39,983 nucleotides of DNA from Chitinispirillaceae bacterium (GTDB taxonomy: Bacteria; Fibrobacterota; Chitinivibrionia; Chitinivibrionales; Chitinispirillaceae). A program made the position numbers and the translations under genes. Of the stretch, positions 32,919 through 39,983 are shown piece by piece. The first letter of the stretch is position 1. Every line of letters begins with the position of its first letter. The notes beneath the pieces are model-generated. The model saw nothing but the letters and a program-made list of their open reading frames with translations. It did not search any database and was not told the origin of the DNA. The DNA lies in the NCBI GenBank assembly GCA_016930275.1, contig JAFGHA010000197.1:1-39983 (forward strand), given 5' to 3'.

Positions 32919-35852
32919 TTACACCGCTACCTTCTCCTTCACCTTCGCCATAAGTTCGTCGATTCGCCGCAGCTCCGGGATACTGTCCGAAAACTGACTT
33001 CTCTGCTTCTCGAACAACGCAAGCCCTCCCGCGAAGTCTCCCTTTTCAATCAGATCACGCACATTCCCGATAAACAAATTCAATTGCTGATACATTCCAA
33101 CCGTTCCGGGCTCGCTTTCAATGATCTCCTTCTGCTGAAGTCGTTGAATATCAGGCCGGTTAACGATATGTTCCGCATACCGCTCGTAAATCTGTTTTCT
33201 GGTTGCATTGAAATCGCTCGACGTATCGGTAGTCATCTGCTGACCTGCGCCGACCTTGACACAATACTCGGCGGTCACTTTCTTTATGTGCTGCATTTTA
33301 TACCTGCGCGACATCCGCACCCACAGATCCCAGTCCTCATGGGTCTTGAACGTCTCATCGAATCCCCCGACCGCGTCGATACATTCCTTTGCATGAATGA
33401 CACACAGCACCGGGAACAGGTTCCTCACGAAAATCAGATCGTAATCGAAATCATATGAATACAACAGCTTCCGTTCTTTCGTTTCCCAGATCCCGTTGAC
33501 ACGGTGCTGGAGGGCCATAGCCGCATCGGCATAAGCGACCTGCACATTGTTGTTGATGATATATTCCATCAGCGTCTGCACATGATCGGGATAATAGAAA
33601 TCATCGTCGTCGAGATACCCTATATACTTCCCGCGGGCAGCGCGGATGCCGGTATTGCGCGCCGCCGCGAGACCACTGTTTTTCGCATGCCGTATATAGG
33701 TGATTCTGTTGCTTTTATTCATGCTGTAAACGACATCCTCGACCGGCGTTCCGCAGTCGTTCACCACCACAATCTCGATATTCGGATACGATTGTCCCAG
33801 AATACTCTGCAGCGTCGTCCCGATCAGATGCGGACGGTTATACGTGGGCACGATTATCGATACCAGCGGAGCATCACCCGGAACCGTTACCCGTTCTGCA
33901 CTTCTCTTTTTCGCTTCCTGTCGTGCCTGCTCCGCGAATGCATTTTGTTCCGATGCTTTTTCACGCGAGATGCAGTCGGGCCGGTCGCGCCACGAATAAA
34001 GCGGTTCCCCGATATTCGCCATGTGGTACCGTTCCGCGATACGCAGCCATAGATCGTAATCCTGTGCATACCGGTACAGCGGATTGTACCCGTTCACCTG
34101 TTCAAGCACATGTCTTCTGATCAGTGCGGAACCGTGACAGAACCAGTTCTGCTGCTGCAAACCTTCCCGCAGAGCGGTGCTGTCGGTCAATACGGGAACG
34201 ATTCCGACAATCTTCCCCCCATCATCGATACGATAATAGGAACTTCCAACCATCGCATGATCAGGATGGCTCTTCAGAAATCGCAGTTGCGTTTCGAAAC
34301 GGTGCGGAAGCGACTGGTCGTCCGCATCCATCCGGGCGATATATTCCCCTTTCGCGCACTCCAGCCCTTTGATCAGTGATACGGTCAATCCGATGTTTTC
34401 ATCGTTGTGAATCACGGTAATGCGCGGATCGTCACATTTTTCAAGGATCGCCGTACTACCGTCGGTTGAATGGTCGTCGATAATGATAAACTCGAAATTT
34501 GGTTCGGTCTGCGAAAGCACACTCCGGATGGCCGCGTCAAGATGCCGCTCCTCATTATGCACCGCCATGATTACACTGATCAGCGGATTGACAATCTTGC
34601 GTTTGGTATCGAACTTTACCGGTACTCCGGCATCCCACTGCCGTCCGTAAAACTGATCGGTCAGCCGGTCGTGGTTTTTAAGGTAGACCAGTCCGCGGTC
34701 ATCGATGAATTCGTACAGATTGTTATCAACCGCATACCGGTATAATTTACTGGTAGGGATTCCCACGAACACATTGAACCAGGTGACCGTCGGCCGGATT
34801 TCGGCGAGAAGCTGCCGGGTGGCATCGATATCTTCGGGAGCTTCGGTGGGGACACCGACAACGACGCTCGCTGCCGTATTGATACCGAACTCATGGCACC
34901 ACGCGAACGCCTGGCGGATCTGCTCGACGGTGATATCCTTCTCCATGAACTCGAGCATCCGCGGAGAGCCGCTCTCCACGCCGAAATAGAATCCCCGCGC
35001 GCCGCTCTGCGCCATCATTGCGACCAGGTCCCGCGAGAGGGTGTTCACCCGTGTTTCACACACCCAGGGGATCGTGATATTTCTCTCCCGTATGAGCGAG
35101 CAGAACCGTTCGAGACGTTTTTTATTGAGCGTGAAGTTATCCTCCCTGAAGTAAATTCCTTTCGCGTTGTAGGTTTTCATCAGGTATTCGATGTCATCCA
35201 CCACGCGCTCCGCGCTGAAGGCGGTATACTGCTTTCCCCAGATCGAACAGACACTGCAGAACGTGCATCTGAACGGGCACCCTCTGCTGGTGTTCATGGT
35301 GAATACGGGTGTTCCCTCAAAAAAACTGCTTTCCCAGTTGTACGGCATCGCGGTAAAGACATCCCATGCCGGCATCGGAAGGGTATCGAGATCGGTCGTG
35401 CGCTCATACTGGACAATTCGTTCCGTCACCCTGTCTTCCACAATATCGAGAATGGCCTTCTCGCCTTCACCCTGGACCACGTAATCGACAAAATCGGGGA
35501 TCGTCCCGGCGGCGACCGTGGTATGCGGTCCGCCGACGAGAATTTTCCCGTTCCATTTACCGGCGCACCGGTAATACCGTAAACGGTGCATCACCGCCAG
35601 GGAGTGCCTGAAACAGATGGTATTGACGTAGATCCCGACGTAATCGATCCGGTGCTTTTCCAGAAACGCAAGATCGGGCAGATCGGTTCCCGACAGGTAA
35701 TTATCTATGAAGTGCACCGTATGTCCGGCATTCCGCAGCACCGAAATGAGAAATCCGATACCTATCGGCGCTCTTTTTTCGGTGGTGGAAAACGGCGTCT
35801 GTACCGGAGGGGCGGAGGTAATAAGGAGAACGTTTTTGGCGGTACCACTCAT
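32919..35852 (-). CDS. B12-binding/radical SAM protein fused to two GT2 glycosyltransferases
   Basis: 977 residues with three recognisable modules. Residues 1-140 form a B12-binding-type Rossmann domain and 180-390 a radical SAM core with the cluster ligands Cys192, Cys196 and Cys199 (CPFRCTFC). The first GT2 domain (about 423-640) has the start LISVIMAVHNEERHLDAAI and DADD at 509-512. The second (about 662-880) has LVSIIVPTYNRPHLIGTTL and DDDD at 748-751. A helical tail follows (900-977). It would modify and build a glycan, perhaps methylating or rearranging a sugar or lipid while transferring two sugars. It lies 12 bp after the acyltransferase-methyltransferase gene in one operon. Each module is clear, but the combined function is unknown. 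Confidence 0.8.
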   Translation of the reverse strand: MSGTAKNVLLITSAPPVQTPFSTTEKRAPIGIGFLISVLRNAGHTVHFIDNYLSGTDLPDLAFLEKHRIDYVGIYVNTICFRHSLAVMHRLRYYRCAGKWNGKILVGGPHTTVAAGTIPDFVDYVVQGEGEKAILDIVEDRVTERIVQYERTTDLDTLPMPAWDVFTAMPYNWESSFFEGTPVFTMNTSRGCPFRCTFCSVCSIWGKQYTAFSAERVVDDIEYLMKTYNAKGIYFREDNFTLNKKRLERFCSLIRERNITIPWVCETRVNTLSRDLVAMMAQSGARGFYFGVESGSPRMLEFMEKDITVEQIRQAFAWCHEFGINTAASVVVGVPTEAPEDIDATRQLLAEIRPTVTWFNVFVGIPTSKLYRYAVDNNLYEFIDDRGLVYLKNHDRLTDQFYGRQWDAGVPVKFDTKRKIVNPLISVIMAVHNEERHLDAAIRSVLSQTEPNFEFIIIDDHSTDGSTAILEKCDDPRITVIHNDENIGLTVSLIKGLECAKGEYIARMDADDQSLPHRFETQLRFLKSHPDHAMVGSSYYRIDDGGKIVGIVPVLTDSTALREGLQQQNWFCHGSALIRRHVLEQVNGYNPLYRYAQDYDLWLRIAERYHMANIGEPLYSWRDRPDCISREKASEQNAFAEQARQEAKKRSAERVTVPGDAPLVSIIVPTYNRPHLIGTTLQSILGQSYPNIEIVVVNDCGTPVEDVVYSMNKSNRITYIRHAKNSGLAAARNTGIRAARGKYIGYLDDDDFYYPDHVQTLMEYIINNNVQVAYADAAMALQHRVNGIWETKERKLLYSYDFDYDLIFVRNLFPVLCVIHAKECIDAVGGFDETFKTHEDWDLWVRMSRRYKMQHIKKVTAEYCVKVGAGQQMTTDTSSDFNATRKQIYERYAEHIVNRPDIQRLQQKEIIESEPGTVGMYQQLNLFIGNVRDLIEKGDFAGGLALFEKQRSQFSDSIPELRRIDELMAKVKEKVAV

Positions 35853-35864
35853 GCTATTGATCTT

Positions 35865-37004
35865 TCATGGGTTGATTGATTTTTTACCGGATGCCGTAAA
35901 GAGTCCGAAGGTGGAATTGACCATCTGGACGACATCAAAGTGTTCCTTCAGTAACGACGTGATCTGCTGAGGAGAATACTCATAAATGTGAGCATAGGAT
36001 GAAGTGTTCCATGCGGAACCGGTTATCGGCGTCGTAAGCAGCAAAGCACCGTCAGGATGGAGTACTCTTACAATTTCCTGTAACGCCTTTTTCAGTTGAA
36101 TCGGCAATAAATGTTCCGCCACTTCCGTGAAAATTACCCGGGAAAACCGGTCATTTTCAAAAGGGATACTGGTGACATTCGCCTGTATAAATTTAATCTG
36201 CGGAAATTTCTTTGCTGCAACCTCCATTACACTTGATGAATAATCACAACCGGTAATATTGTTACATTTTTCCGCTATTTTACGGGTCATCATTCCTTCC
36301 CCACACCCGAGGTCCAGAACGGAATCATCAGGACTCACGAAACGAGTCAACAATTCCGCACGGCCCTGCACATAGCGCATTATGTCCTCGGGCATTCCAT
36401 GTTCAGTAGCCCGTTCCCTCTCCTGAAAATCATAATGATCACCGTAACGGGTTCTGATAATACGGGCAGGAGAGCCTGCGGCAACCGCAGCAAACGATAC
36501 CGAGCGGGTCACGGTGGAATTGGCACCGATTACAGCACCTTTGCCAAGGGTAACATTATCACACACCACGCTGTGGCTTCCGATCAGGTTATCACCCATA
36601 AGGTAAATACCTTTACCGCCGACATACTGTTTTGTTATGGGGGTATCAAACCGGTCAAAAGTGTAATTGTGTGCATAAAAGGCGCAGTGTGGCGCGATAA
36701 CACACCAGTCACCGATATAGATACCGCCATTTGCATGCAACACCGAGTAATGGTTGATTTCACAATTATTACCTATATGAATTTCACCATCATCCGTCCG
36801 CAGTACCACCCCTTTTCGGATAATGGTATTCGCTCCGATACTGATTTTCCCGGGTGCATCGACGACCACCTCCGGATCAACGTAACTGCCGGGCCCGTAT
36901 TCAAGTTCCACCTCCCGGTTGAAAAGGTCCCTGAAAACGCCCCGTTGTTTCGTAGTATCCGTCTGTGCCGGAATATTCACCGCAGGAGAAGATGCATCAA
37001 TCAT
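35865..37004 (-). CDS. Hexapeptide acyltransferase fused to SAM methyltransferase
   Basis: 379 residues from ATG 37004 (an in-frame ATG at 37064 is possible; neither has a good ribosome binding site). The N-terminal half (about 40-190) is a left-handed beta-helix of hexapeptide repeats (IGANTIIRKGVVLRT, IHIGNNCEINHYSVLH, YIGDWCVIAPHCAFYAHNY) as in sugar O-acetyltransferases of the WbbJ/maltose acetyltransferase type. The C-terminal half (about 210-375) is a class I methyltransferase with VLDLGCGEGMM and FTEVAEHLLPIQ. It would add acyl and methyl groups to a sugar. It precedes the radical SAM-GT2 gene by 12 bp. Confidence 0.82.
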   Translation of the reverse strand: MIDASSPAVNIPAQTDTTKQRGVFRDLFNREVELEYGPGSYVDPEVVVDAPGKISIGANTIIRKGVVLRTDDGEIHIGNNCEINHYSVLHANGGIYIGDWCVIAPHCAFYAHNYTFDRFDTPITKQYVGGKGIYLMGDNLIGSHSVVCDNVTLGKGAVIGANSTVTRSVSFAAVAAGSPARIIRTRYGDHYDFQERERATEHGMPEDIMRYVQGRAELLTRFVSPDDSVLDLGCGEGMMTRKIAEKCNNITGCDYSSSVMEVAAKKFPQIKFIQANVTSIPFENDRFSRVIFTEVAEHLLPIQLKKALQEIVRVLHPDGALLLTTPITGSAWNTSSYAHIYEYSPQQITSLLKEHFDVVQMVNSTFGLFTASGKKSINP

Positions 37005-37064
37005 TATATAAACCGTTCCATGGCTGATCGTACATGCCGGTGGTGGCAATGACAATACCGACAT

Positions 37065-37479
37065 AACAAGTGAGGTTACAATATGTTATACCATTCAATA
37101 AAATCGAATGCAATGAAATATTACCGGAGATACGCTGTCTGATGTATTGTAGCAACGACGTCCTCATTAAGTGCAATGGTAATCAAGTGGTGTTTTAATA
37201 AGTCGGTGATTTTTGCCATATAATTTCTGCAACCTTCCTACAATAATTCTTTCAAGAAAATCTTTACAACAACAAGCTTGGTATAATTTCTTTCTACTTT
37301 ACATCAACTTCTTAACATGTTCACAACTTTACTTAACATTAGTTTTTTTTATCGTTTTTTCTTGACTATTTTTTCCGCTCAAATAACAATAAACGTGTTT
37401 ACTTGATTTTTGTAACCTGATACAACTCTACAACGTATATCCATATATAGATCACACTACACTCAACAAAGGAACATTT
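37065..37479. other. AT-rich divergent promoter region
   Basis: About 415 bp, clearly more AT-rich than its surroundings, between divergent genes. For the plus-strand gene a TTGACT (37362-37367) is followed at 16-17 bp by a weak TAACAA/AACAAT, leaving a leader of about 80 nt. Long T-runs occur at 37343-37361. I see no gene here. Confidence 0.45.
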
Positions 37480-39983
37480 ATGAGAAAGATCAACCCGTCA
37501 TGGCCGGTGCTGTTGCTGACAGTATTCGCCCTGCTTGTTCAGGTGCATGCGCATGTAACCGAAAATTCGGGGCAGCGTCTCCAGTTGTACAGTTACTATA
37601 CGACAAATCCACCGGTGATTAACGCCTGTCTTACCGATGCCACCACGGCGGAGGGTACCGTGGGAACACAGGGGAACGACAATGACGAGTGGCGTGATGC
37701 CGCAGTACGGAAAATTCCGATCCAGACGGATGGCGCCGAAACAACCGATTTGAATCTGTTCCTGATGAACGATGCGGATTATCTCTATGTGGGGGTATCA
37801 AGCAACTTCAACAACTTCGGCAACAACACTACCGTACGTCTGTTTTTCGACCAGGGATCTTCGGGTGGTAATCATAACGATATGCTTGACGGTGGTGGTG
37901 CCGGGATCAACAACGGAGAATACCGTTGCGAAATCACCACCAACAGCCAGGACCCGACGGAATACTCATTCAACGGAACATCCTGGACCACACAGACACC
38001 CAATCAATTCGATGCGCTTGCCTACAATTTCGGCAATGCACTCCTGCAGGCCGAGTTCCGCATACCCCTTAATGGCAATCCGTCAACCGATGACACCCAC
38101 TCCTATCTCGATGTCACCGGGACACAGGAGCTCGGACTCTACTTTAATATTTATACGGAAAATGGTGGAGGTATGACCTTTTACTGGCATGCGACCAACG
38201 GCTCCACCACCGATGCAGCAACCAGCCCCGGCTGGACTGATGTGCGACTCGGAGTGGAAAGAAAGTATATCACCTTCTATCCGACGTACAATGCCAACGG
38301 CATTCCCTCGGTTGACGGAGCAATAACGGAGGATGCGTGGCGAGGATGCTTCCGGCGTGATATCGTACTTACCAATTTTACCGGATCGATAATCCATGCC
38401 ACCATGTATGCCGTCGAAGACAACACCAATAATGACATTTATATTGGAATGAGAATTTCCGACAATGATCATGATGCCGGTGACTTCTGCGAAATCTATC
38501 AGGAACAGAATAATGCCGGTCCGGCTTCCGACCGCAACTATCTTCTCGACGGAAATATTGAAAATGCGCTGATTGCCGACGAGAACCCTTACGGTGCCGG
38601 TGATGATCGTTACTGGAATGCGGTATCGGATTCGTGGGCAGCCGATGCTTCCACCGCCAACCAGAATGCACTCGGAACCTGGAACTCCGATCACTACGAT
38701 TACGAATTCCAGATTATACAGGATGGAGGCGGGAACGATCTCGATGTATCGGATAACGGTGTATTCGGTTTTCTGATCCGCTATCACGACGCAGATGACA
38801 ATACCGATTACTTCTGGGACTACTCACCGAATGCCGACAACATACAGATAGACGAGAACGGCAGTGTTTTCGTCGCGACCGGCTGGCCGGACATGCAGCT
38901 CGGGTCCCCCTATGTACAGGTGATCTTTCCCGTGGATAACGCCAATGTCGAGGGGACCATGAACATACGCATTTATGCACAGGATGAAAATGCCGACGGT
39001 ATTGATTCCACCTATTTCTATCGGGCATCCACCCCCGAAAGTAAAAATGAACTCACACGTATCGGATCAACCAACGAATATTCAGGCTCCTTTGATGTTT
39101 CATCTCTTTCCAACGGCCCTGATACGATTGTTATAGAGGTCGGCGACGATGATGGTGTCGTCTCCCAGCGACTCGTCTACCTGAATATCGCCAACGGATC
39201 AGGAACCTCCAGCCCACCCGCAATAACACTCACGTCGCCTTCTCCGGGAACGGAAATCGGCGGCACCGTAGGCATCGCGTTTACCGCTACTGCAAACGGT
39301 GGAGCGACTGTTGCGGCAACCGATATTGCTATCGACGGTAATGACTACGAATCAACAACCACCTCCTCAACACATTCCTGGAATACGTCCACCCTGCCCG
39401 ACGGCTCGCATACGATCAGGCTCCGTGTTATCGACAGTAACGGCGCCGCCGCCTATTCGGAAGTAACATCATTTGTTGTTGTCAATACGCCCTCGGTAAC
39501 GACAGCTTCGCCGTCAGCCGACACCACGGTACAGGATTCCGTTACCATCAGCTTCACGGCAACTCCGGTGGCTCCCGCAACGATTGCATCCACGGAAGCC
39601 TCCGTCGATGGCGGTACATGGTCAAATACCACCACATCATCAACGGTTATCATCGCCACCGGACCACTGGCCGACGGTGCTCACACTGTACAAATAAGAG
39701 CAACTGACAATGCCGGCAAAACCGGCTTTTCCGGCATTTTGAAAATTAATTCCGATAACGCTCCCGACGTAACACTGACGAGCCCCGCTGCTGATACCGT
39801 CGTATCGGAAAATATGATCATCGACTTTTCAGTATCCGTGATCGCATCAGCGACTCATGCATCTTCAGAATTCTCCATTGACGGTGGTACCTGGACGTCA
39901 ACCTCCTCGCTTACGTCACATACGTATGATACCCGTTCACTCACCAACGGCAGTCATATCGTCCAGGTGCGTGCAACCGACTC
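37480..39983 (+). CDS. Secreted multidomain protein with CBM9-like and Ig-like repeats (3' end outside window)
   Basis: An open frame of 834 codons from ATG 37480 runs off the right edge. A signal peptide (about 1-25, ending QVHA) precedes two CBM9-like beta-sandwich domains (about 38-260 and 262-470; DEWRDAAVRKIPI and TEDAWRGCFRRDIVL mark their starts). Four Ig-like repeats follow from about 474, 579, 670 and 759, several with the block LTSPxxxTxV then DGSHT/NGSH. CBM9-like domains bind carbohydrate chain ends, so a surface glycan-binding or glycan-degrading protein is likely. A catalytic or sorting domain may lie past the edge. Confidence 0.7.
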   Translation, partial: MRKINPSWPVLLLTVFALLVQVHAHVTENSGQRLQLYSYYTTNPPVINACLTDATTAEGTVGTQGNDNDEWRDAAVRKIPIQTDGAETTDLNLFLMNDADYLYVGVSSNFNNFGNNTTVRLFFDQGSSGGNHNDMLDGGGAGINNGEYRCEITTNSQDPTEYSFNGTSWTTQTPNQFDALAYNFGNALLQAEFRIPLNGNPSTDDTHSYLDVTGTQELGLYFNIYTENGGGMTFYWHATNGSTTDAATSPGWTDVRLGVERKYITFYPTYNANGIPSVDGAITEDAWRGCFRRDIVLTNFTGSIIHATMYAVEDNTNNDIYIGMRISDNDHDAGDFCEIYQEQNNAGPASDRNYLLDGNIENALIADENPYGAGDDRYWNAVSDSWAADASTANQNALGTWNSDHYDYEFQIIQDGGGNDLDVSDNGVFGFLIRYHDADDNTDYFWDYSPNADNIQIDENGSVFVATGWPDMQLGSPYVQVIFPVDNANVEGTMNIRIYAQDENADGIDSTYFYRASTPESKNELTRIGSTNEYSGSFDVSSLSNGPDTIVIEVGDDDGVVSQRLVYLNIANGSGTSSPPAITLTSPSPGTEIGGTVGIAFTATANGGATVAATDIAIDGNDYESTTTSSTHSWNTSTLPDGSHTIRLRVIDSNGAAAYSEVTSFVVVNTPSVTTASPSADTTVQDSVTISFTATPVAPATIASTEASVDGGTWSNTTTSSTVIIATGPLADGAHTVQIRATDNAGKTGFSGILKINSDNAPDVTLTSPAADTVVSENMIIDFSVSVIASATHASSEFSIDGGTWTSTSSLTSHTYDTRSLTNGSHIVQVRATD

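Noticed and set aside
37063..37095. TAAC repeats upstream of the acyltransferase-methyltransferase gene
   Set aside because: On the minus strand ATAAC and GTAAC are 10 bp apart, not 11, with no further register. Similar near-misses near 37312-37337 have spacings of 11 and then 10.
38083..38787. 234-codon minus-strand frame opposite the secreted CBM9-like protein
   Set aside because: It is an antisense shadow of a well-supported secreted protein gene. The Ile/Val/Gly-rich translation is typical of such shadows.
1..39983. CRISPR arrays, tRNA or rRNA genes, complete insertion sequences
   Set aside because: I saw no regularly spaced identical repeats, no tRNA-like cloverleaf or rRNA segments, and no transposase by eye. 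A dedicated search could still find small RNAs.

Overview
The window comes from a diderm (Gram-negative) bacterium of roughly 50% GC. It carries a heptosyltransferase of LPS core type, a TonB-dependent receptor with its own energising complex, and a surface protein whose C-terminal tail resembles type IX secretion sorting domains. That mix suggests the FCB superphylum (Fibrobacterota/Chitinivibrionia-like or a relative). This assignment is inference from protein style, not from a marker gene. I saw no rRNA, tRNA, CRISPR array or complete insertion sequence.

Layout. (1) 1-3621, minus strand: the start of a gene leaving the left edge, then a modABC-type oxyanion ABC transporter whose binding protein contains two tandem ModA domains. 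(2) 4054-10057, plus strand: a LolCDE/MacB-like ABC system (two FtsX-type permeases and an ATPase), a 5'-truncated beta-propeller phytase, a decayed family 4 glycosyltransferase and a WaaF-like heptosyltransferase. (3) 10088-23636, minus strand: phoU, a 1433-residue TonB-dependent receptor with six tandem carboxypeptidase-regulatory-like domains, a duplicated beta-helix surface protein, and a six-gene energising operon (DUF3450, TtpC-like ExbB, ExbB, ExbD, TonB, TPR). (4) 23962-31537, plus strand: a small CxC...CxC protein of unknown function, then pstS-pstC-pstA-phoB-phoR-pstB-phoU. (5) 31588-37004, minus strand: an M48 lipoprotein protease, and a two-gene glycan operon encoding an acyltransferase-methyltransferase fusion and a B12/radical SAM-GT2-GT2 fusion. 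(6) 37480 to the right edge, plus strand: a large secreted protein with CBM9-like and Ig-like repeats, cut by the window.

The most interesting result is regulatory. Direct repeats of the form nTAAC/T-N6, with an exact 11-bp period, lie upstream of pstS, the small CxC protein gene, the TonB-dependent receptor, the DUF3450/ExbB/TonB operon and the phytase remnant. A weaker copy precedes the FtsX-type ABC operon. At pstS and the CxC gene the array is followed by 10 bp and then a good -10 hexamer. This is how a PhoB-class activator replaces the -35 element, and the half-site resembles the Bacillus PhoP box (TTAACA repeats, 11-bp period). It ties the outer-membrane receptor, surface protein and TonB complex to the Pst/PhoBR system. 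I propose that the window encodes a phosphate-starvation-induced, TonB-energised outer-membrane route for phosphate or phosphorylated compounds, feeding the Pst transporter in the inner membrane.
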